DNA of 64,000 bases from Effrenium voratum (Eukaryota > Sar > Dinophyceae > Suessiales > Symbiodiniaceae), in NCBI GenBank assembly GCA_963377175.1, contig CAUJNA010003090.1:93501-157500 (forward strand), read 5' to 3'. Shown piece after piece: positions 10,242 to 23,202 of this stretch. The notes beneath the pieces were generated by a model. It made no database searches. It had not been told where the DNA came from and saw only the letters and a program-made list of their open reading frames with translations. Within the stretch, counting starts at the first letter, position 1. Every line of letters begins with the position of its first letter. A program made the translations under genes and the position numbers.

Positions 10242-11601
10242 GACCACGGTGGTGTTTTCATGTTTGGCTACATCTTGCTTTTTCTGTTTGTTACCATCGG
10301 GATCTTCAATCTGATCATGGCAGTGTTTATCGATAACGTCGCGGACGGCAGCACGAAGAAGCGGCAGCGCGAACTCGGGGAGAACGCGCCCCGCACAGAA
10401 TGGGTCTTAGCCAGCTCCTTGCGGCAAATCATCATGACCAATGTGCTGCGCAAGGAGACCCAGCACCTGCCAGATGATGAAAGGACACAGGCGGAACCAG
10501 AGCTGGCCAAAAGTAATTTTGGTGGATGAGCAAAAAAACCCTATGAGTACTTGGCTATACCACCTTCCAACTGGTGCCAGATTTTGTCCGTCGACGGTAC
10601 GTCAGTATCTTTGTGTCAAATCACAGGTTTTAGGACATGAGGATGACCCCCGCATAATTTTCCTGCAATGACCATGTCCATTTGGGACCACATATTCGGA
10701 TTTCTCCTGTTGCTCAGGTGCTGAAGGAGAAGATTGAAGCTCTTCGAGAGAGGTATGGTTACAAACCCCACTCGAACCAGGAATATCAAGAGCTTGCCGA
10801 TGGAATTCGAGAGGACATGTCAGAAAGTGGTGTGGTTGTCACGAGGGAAGACTTCAACGGATGGCTCACCAGCGAGAAGGAGTTGATTTCAAAGATGGAT
10901 GATGCCGAAATCGACCTGTCATGCAACATGGCTGGTCTTCCGGTTGTTTGGAGAGGTGGATTGCCACTCCAGTCAAAATGTGCAAATCCAGCCACTTGCA
11001 ATGGCTGCAAACAGTTAATTTTCCCATCAGGAGGCTCCCGATTTGAGCAGTCTCAGAAAGTTGTCCACTACCCCAAAGCCACTGCTAATTACACCAAATC
11101 GGGTATTTGTGAATATCTATACACAAAAAAAAAGATCCTATGTCTATGTTTTATACACCTTTATAATATAGAAACATATATGAAACAAGGCTAGCGGTTG
11201 AAATCCCACATTTTCCCTTATCTAGTTGGAGTGGTGCAGGTAAGTATGACCTCTTCGATGTCCTCGATGCGGATCTCAGCGGTGAGCTTGACTTCGATGA
11301 GATGGTGGATGGCCTTATCAAGTGCCGAGGCCCTGTGTCCAAAACCGAACCTCGCCATATCCAGCCCTTGGGTTCAGAGTTAGCGAATCAGGAGACGAGT
11401 CCAGTGTTTGTTTTTGTTTTGTCACCTCACGATTGGTTTGTGTTTTTTTCATGTGTTTTTCTGTAGTGCGTCCAAAAAGGGAGCACCTTTTATTTCCGGG
11501 TCGTTGCAATTGAGGACATCATCGCCATTAGGCTGAAGACTGTGTTGTTGGTTCGCATGATGAACGGCATATGTGAAAAGCTCGGAATTCAACCCGGTTG
11601 A
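10242..11601 (+). CDS. EF-hand voltage-gated cation channel, C-terminal exons only
   Basis: Four exons join to an exact 225-codon frame including stop: 10242-10505, 10718-10934, 11240-11346, 11515-11601. Exon 1 has a hydrophobic segment of about 25 residues ending GIFNLIMAVFIDNV, typical of an S6 pore helix of Nav/Cav-like channels, then a basic cytosolic stretch. Exons 2-3 are an EF-hand region; DADLSGELDFDE is a canonical calcium-binding loop with D, D, S, E at positions 1, 3, 5 and 12. Exon 4 ends GICEKLGIQPG. Donors are GC, GT and GA in turn, all with AG acceptors. The S1-S5 and pore-loop exons are not visible between here and 8034, so the gene is 5'-truncated, or its upstream exons were not recognised. 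Probable role: calcium-modulated cation channel. Confidence 0.75.
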
Positions 11602-11880
11602 ATATCTTAGGCGCCCCCATGCCCCTGCCCTTGCCAAAGGCAAGTGGCCGTGCATGGGCAGACTTGCAAGAGAGAGAGGTTTTTGTCATGCAGGACTGAG
11701 ATTAAAGGCGGTTAAAACAACATTTTACGGCGCGGTGAACTGTTGTGATTGTTTGCCTAGCAAACCAATTCGGAGGCAATCACATGGCACCAGCCATCTC
11801 TAAACAACAGACGCAGGTGTGTGATGTGTTGTTTGTTGTGTGAGAGCATGCGTATGTGTGTGTGTGTCTGTTTGCCTGCG
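11602..11880. other. 3' flank of channel gene
   Basis: Unique-looking sequence without a recognisable feature, becoming GT-rich near 11820-11880 before the AT-rich island. Confidence 0.6.
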
Positions 11881-14830
11881 CGTGTATGTTATGCTATTTG
11901 ATTATTTCATTGATTCTAGCAATTGGTTCTATTTGATTGATTTAAACAATTGGTTCTTATATTACATTATTAATTTGATAGAAACAATACAAAAACTAAA
12001 TTAATTATAATTATTGAATCGAATAATAATATATTAATTGGATAAATTATTATTTTTATTTATATATATATAAATTATTAAGAAAAAATGAATATATATA
12101 TATATATGGATATATATATATGGGAATGAAATAGGAAGGAATGCAAAAATGAAATAGGAAAATATTTGTTTGTAAGCCGTTATAGCGGTATTCCGGCCGA
12201 ATTGATTTGGAAAGTCTCGAAATTTTGCCGAAGTTTGGTTGGTTTTTATTAATTTTGTTTAGAATTTTTATATATATATTTGTTTTTTTTCCTTTTTCTT
12301 TATATGTTTTTTTCCCTTCTTTTTTTTTTCTCTTTTTATTTTTCCCCCCTTTTTCTTTGAAAGAAAGAAAGAGGGAAAACAAAAAGGAATTTGATTTATC
12401 TCTTTGTGGTGTTGTTTTATCGCTTATAGGATGAGGGTTAGCTTGCTTGATTTTTCCCGGGGTCGGAGGCATTTTTGGGGAATTATTGCTTTTCGTTAGT
12501 AGTTCCTCCTGATATGGTCTTTTTTTTTCCTCTTTTTTTGTTTTTCTTTTGTTTTTTTTTTTATTTATTTTTTATTGGTATTGATTGAGTTTTTTTTAGT
12601 TTTATATAATTTAGGTTTAGATTGTGTGTTAAATTTATTGAAATTATGTATTTAATTGTATATATATATATATATTTATTGTTTATTAAAATAATTTTGA
12701 ATAATAATAGATTTTAATTAAATTTTATTGAGTTTAATATAAATATATTAATGGTTAACATATACATGTTATATATATATATATTATATAAAACTTAATA
12801 ATTATAAATATTTTATTTTATAAACCATATATATTATTTAAATTATAAATGTTTACTTAAATTTATAGAATTTATATAATATAAAAACAATTAATTTTAT
12901 TGAAATTTTATTATATATGTTTTTTGAATATATATTTTTTTTTAATATATTATTATGGAAATTATATAATATATGTTTGTTTCTTTATAAAAACATATGT
13001 TTTAAATAAAATATATATATTAATTATAAATTTATATATATATATTAATATTGTTTGTTTTTCAAAATATATTTATATATAATTTTAAGTATTATTTTAA
13101 TTAATTGTTTCGTTTCGAGCAATTCCCACCCTCCGCGTTCACGAGCTTACGATTATGAACACGGTTATATGAATTTAGAAAGGTTTTCGAATGACTTGGG
13201 GCCTATAACTGCTTAACAAGCTTTGCGTTAAGAGCCTATTTACGAGTTGAACTCAAGAATTCAATTATCGTTTCCGTTAACAAAAGCCAAACCCCCTTCC
13301 AAAAAGAAACCCGACGGGGGATTAAACGAAGCTTATTCCAACCCAGAGCAACACAAAAACATCAACCTTTCCGAGCCTGAGGGTATACTCAAAACACGAA
13401 GGCACTAACATAAAATACAAGCCCAACTGTGCGCCGAGCGGGATATTATGCAAAACCAGATTAACAAACTCCTCTGACGGGATGCATTTGGCGGATTGTT
13501 CTAGTGGGATTATCGGCGGGATCCATTAGCGAGCAATTCTGACGGGATATTAGGCGAGATCCATTGGCCAATTGCTCTAGCGAGATACTCGGCGGGATTT
13601 ATTAGCAAGCTTCTCTGGCGGAATATTCGACGGGATCCATTACCGATTGCTGTAGTGGGATACTCGGCGGCATCGATTAACGAACAATTCTAATGGGATA
13701 TTCGACAGAATTCATTATTAAATAATTTTAATGGGATATTTAATGGGATTGATTTAGTGAACGAGAAACTAAATCCATTTGGTAAATTGCTATAATAAAT
13801 ATTGAGTAGGATCCATTAGCGAAATACAATAATATCAATTAATGAATTATTTTAATAAAATATTCAATAATTTTATAATATTAAAAACAATTATAAATAC
13901 AAAATTAATAACATAAATAAAGTATTCGAACATAATCTCAATTTAGGTATTAATTAAATCATCCAGAGGAGTTTATATAAATAATAGGTATATATCAATA
14001 TATATCCATCTAGGGAAATCCCCAGAATTCCTAATACCTAACAACAAGTTGTTTTCGAATATTTTCTATTTAAACAACTCATAAGACAAAAACCAATATA
14101 CATCCGAATTCAATTCAACCCTAAAGTAGTATTAAGCATATCCGGGCATTCTCGCCTCAAACAAATAAATAAGAGACGGTATTTCTTCCTACCTCTATAA
14201 AATTCCTTAAAAGACCCATTTTACCAAAATAAAAAGATACCGTCATTTACAAAATCATATTCAAATATATAATTTATATATATATATTTTTTAAAATCAA
14301 TATAATATTTCTATGTTTTACAAATTATTTTAATTATATATAAATATATCAATATAATATATTAATAATTAAAATAATCAATTTTAATTAAATCTATTTA
14401 ATATTATTTGTTTGTAATATATATATATATCAATTTGTATAATTCAATAATTTATATATAAACAATACAATAACATAAATATATAATATATTAAAAAAAC
14501 ATCAATAAAACAACATACAAAAAATCACAAAAACAACAAAACAACCAAAAAAAGAAAAATAAACACAAAAAAAAACAAAAAAAAGAAATAACAAATAAAA
14601 CAAATCAATATATATATATAAAATGCAAGAAGAAAAACAAAAAAAGAAAGAGAAAAACAACAAAAAACAATAAAACATAGTTTTATTTTATTTTTTAAAT
14701 AAACAAAAGAAAAAAATACAAAGAAAGAAGAAAAAAAAAAAAACGAAAAAAGAGAAACAGAGAAAGAGGAAAACAAGCAAAGAATTAAAGAGCGTAAAAG
14801 GATAAAAGGGAAAGAGTTAAAGAGAAAAAG
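11880..14830. other. AT-rich island with T-rich left and A-rich right halves
   Basis: Base composition drops sharply to very low G+C compared with both flanks. The left side (12240-12600) is T-rich with runs of C(T)n; the right side (14500-14830) is A-rich with G(A)n runs, so the two ends are roughly complementary in composition. The centre has a less AT-rich block at ~13120-13560 containing the 38 bp repeat. Frames of 75-140 codons here are low-complexity Phe/Lys/Ile strings and I do not call them genes. No organellar gene was recognised. Confidence 0.8.
13479..13783 (+). repeat. 38 bp tandem repeat
   Basis: GGGATCCATTAGCGA-type units start at 13479, 13518, 13556, 13594, 13632, 13669, 13707 and 13745, nearly always 38 bp apart. 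Later copies become AT-rich (GGGATATTTAATGGGATTG), and one more diverged copy sits near 13808. Confidence 0.85.
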
Positions 14831-14954
14831 AGGGAAATATCCCGGAAATTTATTTCATTATTTTTTTCGGTAAGCCGCCAAAATCGGAATAAACTTGTAG
14901 GGGTAATATCTAAAGTCTTAAGAACCGGGTCACCGGAAGCGACCCACAGTCCAA

Positions 14955-15470
14955 GCGAAAATTTAATCCTCCGAGATTTCGGAAACTTCGCAGGAGCTCG
15001 CGCCACGGAGAAAAGACTGGGACGGGCAATCTGTCCCGATCTTTTGCTTGGCGTCGGTCTCGAGGTAGTCCACCTCACCACCCGCGCCAACCTTGCCGCG
15101 AACTTGTCGCCGGACCTCGCCACGCACGTTCTTCTAGAATCTCCGCTATGCCTGCCAAGCGCAGTCTTCACTGTGCTTGGCCACGTAGGTGTCCCTTTCA
15201 CGCACACCGCCAGGGAGTCGCCCCCCAGTCATCCGCTTTACGTCCGCATAGATGTCCCCCACCTCCAGAACCGTGTCATAGATGTCTCGGTCTGGCGTCA
15301 CCACCGAGCAGCGGTTGCCCTCATGGCAGATCAACACGGCATGCCCATGGAGAAGATTGGGGTCATCCTTGAAGCGCACGAGCACGCGCTCTTGCTGCAG
15401 CCACTTCTTCGGGGACCTCGCTACTGCTGTCATTTTTGCCCTCCACACGCATCTGGATGCCAAGCAGCTG
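14955..15470 (-). pseudogene. Minus-strand coding remnant, possibly from a retroelement
   Basis: On the minus strand, 15440 down to 15146 reads as protein-like sequence with KKWLQQERVLVRFKDDP, HGHAVLICHEGNRCSVV and VGDIYADVKRMTGG, then stops. A different minus frame from ~15120 to 14955 continues with protein-like content (VRGEVRRQVRGKVGAGG, VDYLETDAKQK). The frame change and absence of a complete ORF suggest a decayed copy. I recall similar stretches in repeated dinoflagellate proteins, but the retroelement label is a guess. Confidence 0.45.
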
Positions 15471-15953
15471 GCAGCGCCCACGCTGCCTCTACCACAGGGC
15501 GCGGTCGTGGACTCTTCGAGCCACCTCGCTGTCCAAGGTAGTAGCCCACAAAAGCCCCCAGCCCAACACTCAGACCGCCTGATCTCCCACCACAACCACC
15601 AGCCCAGCTCGTGCGTGACCTCCTTGATCACCACTCGCCAGTTCACCATGGAAGGAACAAAATGCTAAGAACTCGAAAAGTTCTATAGCCAAAAAAACAA
15701 TATTTCTGGCAAATCACGGCATGCCTCACTATATAATATAATATAAATCCGTTCTATCAACCAATAAACATTCCATAATCAATCAATATAATAACTCCCC
15801 CCCAAAACAAAACAAAAACATATAATTCGTGTATATAATATATCCAAGTTGATATCTATTTTGTGAGGGTTCTCGTGTCCGGTTGGCACGAGCCCCTGGT
15901 GGCACCATCTCATCCATGGAATGATGTTTGAAGCCTCGGCCGAGGAAACCCAA

Positions 15954-15998
15954 ATCACAGGTCAAAAGAAACGATGTGGTTTAGATTTGACCTGTGAT
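15954..15998. repeat. Perfect 13 bp inverted repeat
   Basis: ATCACAGGTCAAA (15954-15966) and TTTGACCTGTGAT (15986-15998) are perfect complements with a 19 nt loop. Confidence 0.85.
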
Positions 15999-18900
15999 CT
16001 AACCGACCAATCCAGGCTGCCAAAACACAGGTTTGGAAACCCAAGGCTTCGAAGATCTCTTCTCAGGCACTGCAATTCACCCTCCAAAGCACAAAAACTC
16101 CAGCAGCCGTCCGCTGTCGACAGCTTTGGCTTCTTTCCCTTCCTTTACCCTGGAGGTTTTCCTATTGAAGGGACCCCTCACATGCCATGGCAATCCGGGA
16201 TGGAGGGTTCTTGCAAATTGCAACTCATCACCCTTGGCCATAGCCATCTCCCTCTAAAACCAGAAATACAGCCTTTGAATGGGCAAACAACATCAACAAT
16301 AATGAAACCCTATGAAACAAAACAGCACTGTTAACACAAACTTGAATCATATTCTGATACACCAAGCCCAGGTGGTTAGACGACCGTGGGTATGTTTTTT
16401 CCATCAGTCCCTGACTGAGGTCGGCGCGGCGGAAGCGCTGCAGCCGTTCTTCGGCTGTCTCCGTTGATGGCTCGCAGGCTGCTTTGGCTGCAAGCCTCAA
16501 ACGAACGCGTTCCATGGGTCTCGTCTTTGGGGAGGTGTTGAGGTTTAGGGTACGGTGTTCTGGGTATTTCGGGTTCAGGGGCTTGGGAACTGTGTTTTGT
16601 TGGGTCGGTCTGCAGGTTTAGGGAGCCTTAGCCTGGTTCATGTTGGTTGCAGGTGGTTTATGAAGGCAAAATGATGTATGCCCTGAGTACACGTCCCAAG
16701 TTAAGTGTCCAGGCTAGGAGAAAGCCACCAAACACGCACAACACACCAAGCTTCACACAATCCCACCCCCCCCCCCCGTCCCCGTCCTTTCCCCGTCTTT
16801 CAGGGAAGAGGAAACAAAGGGGACATGGAACACAACTTGAGCCATGCGTTCCAAGGCACACGTCAGCGCCTGGCACTCCACATCGGCTTTGCCGATAAGC
16901 TGGCAGCCGCCGCTCGGCCTGAATTCGTATGCCCCGGTCGGGCAACACGTGGCTTCAACGAACCAATTGTTCCGTTGGAACCAAATTCACCTCTCGTGTT
17001 CAAAGAACGGCTCTTATGGCTCCAGAATATGAATTGAGACTTTCGGGCTAAGTTATTGCAACGATGTAGGTGTTCTCCAAGCAAATGATTCGGATTGCTC
17101 TTGGTTTACCGAACTTGTCAACCAAACAGGATTTTAAATGCTAAGGAGCCACCGTGATATTGCCAGTTGTTTTTGCTTGACCGGGGAAGGTATCAACTGT
17201 TCAGGATCCCCAGGAGAACCGCCTTGAGGATGGTTATTTGAGTTGCTCGGCCAACGCCCTGTTTCTCAAAGAGCCTCTGGTCAGGAAACCCTTAATTTCA
17301 GGTAGCCCTTAGTTGGTGGTTGGGCCGTGGTAGAGGGTAATCGGGAAACCACACCCTAACCATCAAACCACGAGTCCAAAGCACCAATTAGAGGGAAGCT
17401 GAAATATGACAAACAGGGAAACTAACATATGTCAGTTTCTCAAAAAAGGGTCCCCTTAAACAGTTGCTTTCCTCTTGTCCCTTTAGACTTCAACCCAAAA
17501 CGAGTCCACTCAGGGTTAGGATTTCGGGATTTGAAGCCAAAGAAGGCGAGGCCTACACCGGAGTCTGAAATCGAATCCGAACATGTTGTTTAGTTGTTTT
17601 AGTTGTTGTTTTTTCCCCCGATTTTTGTTTTTTTTGTTTTGTTCTTCGTTTTTTCCCCCGAGTGCGATTGTTTCTTGTCTGAGTCCGGCTGTTTGCGTGG
17701 TTGCTGTTGTGTTTTTTTGTGGCGAGTGTGGGTCCGAGTTGTCTTTTTTCTGTTGAAGTCATTTTCTCTGGCATAAGCTGAAGCATGCGGTTGTCGAGGA
17801 CAGCCCCAGCATTGGTTCGCGAAGTCATTCTTCTCCGCTCAGAACTGCCACAAAGACTTTTGAATTGTCAGGTGTCAAATCAGGGGGACCCCCTTCCTTT
17901 CGGTTTCCCGTTAGACAAACCCTAAGTGTACCCTCACAAAGTAAATACCCCCAACTTGGCCCATTAAAAGGCCCTCCCAAAGCAACGCTCTGAACATTGT
18001 ATTGTCCCCTCAGAGCAAAAGTTGTGCGAAATAACTCTTCTTTCTGGAGCTCAGAATCACGGTGAGTCTGGGTGTTGAGTGGCTGATGCTTGCATCCAAA
18101 GCGTCCCGGATTTTGCCGTTTTCGCAAGCCCCTCTTGGGATCACGGCCAGTGTAGCCACGTCACTCCCCGGTTTATGGTCTTCCTTGTAAGTCCATGAAA
18201 CAGCTGTTTTTGCACCGCAGTTAACAGATGAGTGCTTTCTTTCTGTTTAACGACTGGAAAGGTGCATACACGTACATACATACACATATGTATACAGTAT
18301 ATATAATACAGATGCATAACATATTTCTATGAAAGGAACCTGGTTTGACTGTTGTAGAACATGTCAACATGTGCCTATTCAACGCATTTCGTATATCTTC
18401 ACAGCGCCCGCACGGAATCCCTTTCAAATACATTCAAAAACATACATAGCGGTGGCCTGCAAAATTTGCTTTTGCTTCTACCCCCTGATCGGCCGGTTTC
18501 TGCCTCCTCCTCTTGCATGGACCAGCCGGCGACCCGGGTGTCCTCACAAAGAGATGGGATCAATCCAAGTAGGGGGTCACAGGTCAGGTTGATTCAACAA
18601 AAAATACAACTGTAACATGCAAACAATCACCACAACGCCAGCAACAGCAACAAGAAACAACCGGTCAAATCTACACAACAAACATGTATAAAAGAATCAC
18701 AACAAACGTCAAGGCTGGACCCAATTCCATTTATCTAGTCTTCCAACCATAGGGAAAATGGAACCAATGGAATTCCAGAGTCACCGTCTCCCCCAACTCT
18801 GGGCTGTCCTCAGATCCCGCACTAATTTCTAGTGGCATAAATATGGAAACTACCACCAAACCCACTAAAAAGAATCAACACCTCAGGAACCGGTCTAGCA

Positions 18901-19540
18901 AAATCTTCAGGGTAGACACTCCAACTTGACGACTCGCCAGGCCGGGGTGCTAAATTTCGTGGGTTTGACGTTTCTGGCAGTTATGGGTGCTAACTTTTTG
19001 GAGGGTGTCGGTCGATGTGTGTCGGTTCGGCAGGGGATTTGGGAGCTGACATGTTGGCACCGCATGTGGCAGAGCTGTTTGGTTAGGTCTCAAGGCATCA
19101 CAACATGGTTATATTTAGAAAAAACACGGCAAAAACCACATCACATCAACGTATCATATCATATCGAGGTCATTTTGAGGCCATATAAAGTAGTATATAG
19201 GGTCACAACTGGATGAATTTGACCAACCACAAGGATCTAGTTGCAAAAGCACAGCAAACGATTAAACATGTGTCAGAACATACTGGTCTGAATAGGCAGT
19301 GAGCTTCCCACATGGCCTTTCCGCCATGGAAGATGATGCCTTCAGGCGGGGTCTTGAGGGTGCTTGAGGGTGGGCTGTTCAAGGGATTGCCCAAAATCTC
19401 AGTTGTGAGTTGAACCACAGAACCACAATCGCATAATCATCACAAATATTCACACACACATGCATTTTGACATCAACACATTGTGGTATGGGACAATCCC
19501 AACCATAAATGGGTGCATCCGCTTGTTTAAATTCGCACAG
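15999..19540. other. No gene recognised
   Basis: Mixed-composition sequence with short homopolymer runs (poly-C at ~16768, T-rich 17590-17660) and no exon that reads convincingly. Open frames are short and compositionally odd. Confidence 0.55.
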
Positions 19541-21205
19541 GAAATGGGCATCGCGGCTGGACGACGTGAAGGTGGAGCTCGGGCGGCTGTTTTCGCTGGT
19601 GGTCAATGGCGGCAATGCAGCTCAGGCGGGGTGGCGAGCGGGAGCTCCAGGATTGAACTGGTTGAAAAAAACGGCCTTGAAGTACTGAAGGGAACTTTGT
19701 TTTATAAGGGGAGGGGAACATGTTGCTCTTTGTTGGAAGTGGTTGGGCCCTCCATATGTAAATTGTATGCCTACTTTTCAATGTTAAATGAACCATGTCC
19801 ACGTCATTGTGATTGTCTGGCAAGGGTGGATTACTCAATGTGTTGTTCTGGGTGTTCAGCGTTGACGTGGCTGTGCGTTGACGACATGCAACTTGGTGAG
19901 CCCGATTCCTGACAAAGTATCATCAAACCCTATTGCCATTTATCAGGTTCACAGTTTACAGTGGCTTGGGCTTGGACAGATTAAAGGGTAACGGTAACAA
20001 TCACCGTGCCGTCACCGTCACCTAGCGGGTTTTGGATTTCTTGTTGTTCTGGATTCTGGGCTGGGCCTAGGCCGGTTTCATTCCGAGCGCCTGAACCGTT
20101 GATGGCGTTGATGACCCTTTAATGAGGGATCTTTCAAACAGGGCTGGAAACAAAGAACGCCATCACAAACTGGATTGGACAATAACGTTGGCGTTTGTTT
20201 TGGCGGCGCTGGTCCCACTTGTTCAGCACATTCTCGGGCTGGCTGGTGTATTCATGATGGGACCACGTAGCATTTGTGCTTACCAGTTTTGCTTTGCACA
20301 GCCGGCCGGCCCCTCGCTGAGCGCAATGGCAGTGAACATGGACGTGGAGGGCATGACCATCATCGGAGGAGAAGGTTTGGGTTTACTAATAGCATGTTAC
20401 AAAGACCATTTCGGGGTGATTGATACTCAATCCATCCACTAAGTACTGTGGGTGGGTGGGGGCAATGGCAAGGTCCAACTCGGTCCAACTAACATACAAC
20501 AAGTGTCTCATCATGTTACACTGTTACATTACATTGTTACACTTTCCAATTTATGCTTTGAATCGTAGCCATCTTGGAGTCTTGGAACCCTGCAGATTTT
20601 GATGGCGACGTGTTCAGCCCCGGCGTGCTCAGCGCTACGACGGCGCCCGCAGACTCGGATGTGCACTCGCCCACGGAGCTCTGCGATGAAGACGATGAGG
20701 ATGTGGAGGTGGTGGAGGTGGAGGTGGAGGAACCGGCCCAGCCGGTCAGGGGCAGTGCCAGTGGTTGCACTGGGCTTAGTTTTTGTTATTTTCTCATCAG
20801 TGGGAGTCGGGGAGTCCGGGAAGTTTCAGTTTTCCAAATAAGCTTCCATGGGCCATTCTCTCTTTGGTATAAGAAACAGCAGACCCACCTCAGGTTGCCC
20901 TACTTGCGGGGCCGCTTGGGACCGCAGCCGGCAGATTGCGCTGGAGATGGGGGCCAGTGGCTAGGCCATGTTGGTCAACAGTGTACTTATGCCTACTACT
21001 TACTTTGTTGTCTATGTTGGTGCCATCCCCACCCGTCTTTCAACCCAAACTTCAAAAGCACACTCACAGACTCACAGACACACACATCGGTACGGTACAT
21101 CTTCATTTCGCCATCTTAGGATTGGCAAAGAAGCTGGTGAAGAAGGATGAGGGCAGGGGCAGGAACAGGAAGCCGGCTGAGCCTGCGATACTTGGCAATC
21201 ATAAG
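19541..21205 (+). CDS. Exon cluster of an unrecognised gene
   Basis: Exon-like segments with AG acceptors: 19541-~19685 (WASRLDDVKVELGRLFSLV), ~20301-20366 (SLSAMAVNMDVEGMTIIGG), ~20566-20756 (acidic, with SPTELCDEDDEDVEVVEVEV), ~20877-20940 and ~21116-21205 (Lys/Arg-rich). Segments alternate with GT-rich intron-like sequence. Frames and donors could not all be reconciled, and no domain is recognised. They may be 5' exons of the gene that continues to 30942. Confidence 0.35.
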
Positions 21206-21589
21206 GTTCCTGGACCGACCCCCCCATCCCCAACTCCAGATGTTTTAGTGAAACCCATCCGACGTGTTTTTCTCAGCGCATTTGGGAAACGTAGTAGTAG
21301 TTTCAGTTGCGATGGTCAAGCAGCAGTAGACATGATTTGGGTATCCTTGCTTTTTGATTCATTTTTTGATTAAGACTCAGTGGGCTCAGTAGCCAAGGAA
21401 GGCGCTGGAGGCTCGCCGCTCCTTTTTGGCGATGATCCTTGCGCGGCGGTGGGGCTTGACGCCCCGCTATGTGCGTGCTCGGCTTCAGCACTTCGCGGGC
21501 CTCCTTGAGAAGGGCGAGCTTGTCAACCTCGTGAAGCAGTGCAAAGTGGGGCCATAGGGCCACAGGGCCAGGCCGGGCTGGTAGCTTTT

Positions 21590-22790
21590 TCCCAGGCGAA
21601 AAGCCTTTTCTCCGGATGTCACTGCATTAAAGTGGCTTAGGTCGAGGTGCTGCAACGGGTTTGGATTTCAGGCAGGTTCCTTCAGGTAGAGACAGAAGAT
21701 CTAAAGCAGTACAATGAACCAGATGTGTTGAGAGGTGTGTGCAAACCAAGAAACCAAAGACCACAGCTGGCTGTCAAAAACTGCCTGAAAAACTCCGGAC
21801 AGCCCGGTTTGCCAAGTTAGCGGTCTGTGGCAAGCGGCTGCAGTAATTGTCGGGAGCCTGGCACTGGGCGCCTGGCGCATTCAGAAGTTTGGCTTGGCCT
21901 GCACAGGCCTTTTCTCCAGATGCTGCTTAGGTCAGAGGGCCCTTCGGGGAGCCGGGTTGGATTTCAGGCAGTTTAAGTTTCAGAACAACCCGATGAACCG
22001 GATGTGTTGAGAGGTGTGTGCAAACCAAGAAACCATTGGGGACCACCCGGTTTGCCAAGTTAGTGGTGTCGGGAGCCTGAGCCTGCCTGGCGCATTCGAT
22101 AGGCTTAGCCTGCACATCACGTGCACTCGATAGGCCTTTTCTCCAGATGCCACTGAAGCAGGTGGCTTAGAGCGAGAGCCCCTAGGGGTACCGCAACCGG
22201 TTTGGATTTCAGGCAGTAAACTTCACAGTTACAGACCATCCCAAAGCAGCCCGATGAACCAGATGTGTTGATAGGTGTGTGTAAGCCAAGAAGCCAAAGC
22301 TGACAAGAGCTGTCTGGGACCGCCCGGTTTAAGTTAGTGGTCTTGTGGCCGCAGCAAGTGTCGGGAGCCTGCCTGGCGCCTGGCACATTCAGTAGTTTGG
22401 CCTGCGCTGTACATCACATGCGCTCGATAGGTCTTTTCTCCAGATGATCCAGATGCCACAATAAAGTGGCTTAGGGCTTAGGAGCCCTTAGGGGTCATGC
22501 AACGGGCTTGGATTTAAGGCAGTTTCAGTTTCAGGCAGAAACATAATACATCCCAAACCAGCCCACTGAACCAGATGTGTTGAGAGGTGTGTGCAAACCA
22601 AGAACCAAAGCTGCCCAAACTGGCCACCCCCGTTTGCCAAGTTGGTGGTCTTGTGGTCGTGTGGCCGCAGTAATTGTCGGGAGCCTGGCACTGGGCACCC
22701 GTCGCTTCAGAAGTTTGGATTGGCCTGCAGGCGGCCTGCACATCACGTGCACTCGCCAGACGCATTGGACGCATCCTGGAAAAATGAGCC
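21590..22790. repeat. Degenerate tandem repeat, ~226-300 bp units
   Basis: CCTTTTCTCCAGATGCCACT-type anchors occur at 21605, 21909, 22135 and ~22432, each followed by GGNTTGGATTTCAGGCAGT, AACCAGATGTGTTGAGAGGTG and GTCGGGAGCCTG. Unit lengths differ because of internal gaps. It may sit inside a large intron. Confidence 0.8.
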
Positions 22791-23202
22791 GCCTCATGGC
22801 ATGCCTCATGGGCCTTGAATGTTTTGTGTAACCATTAACCATTGCAGAACCATTATGCGACACAGGCCCATACATTGCCAGACATCAGACGGTCATCTTG
22901 CTTAAATTGTTGCACAGAAGTCAGTTGCGTGACATGACATGACATGGGCCATGAATATCAGCATTTGATGACAGGTGTCAGGCTGTCAGGTGTCCCAAAT
23001 GTTTGCCTGTTGTCAGATGTCATTGTGAAACATCATATTGACCAGATCATTTGACCAGGACCATTCCGGGGAGTTGCCATGTCAATCCCTTGTGCATGGG
23101 GGCCATTGTCCATGTCATGACATGATGTGGGCTTATGACAGGGTTGCTGGCAGTAGTGTTGTAGTACTGAGAAGTACTTAGTAGTCCCTTGCTGATTGGC
23201 AG

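Noticed and set aside
13479..13783. CRISPR-like array
   Set aside because: Units are contiguous 38 bp repeats without unique spacers, in a eukaryotic context.
12056..14776. Low-complexity Phe/Lys/Ile frames in the AT-rich island
   Set aside because: Composition alone explains them; no domain or start context.
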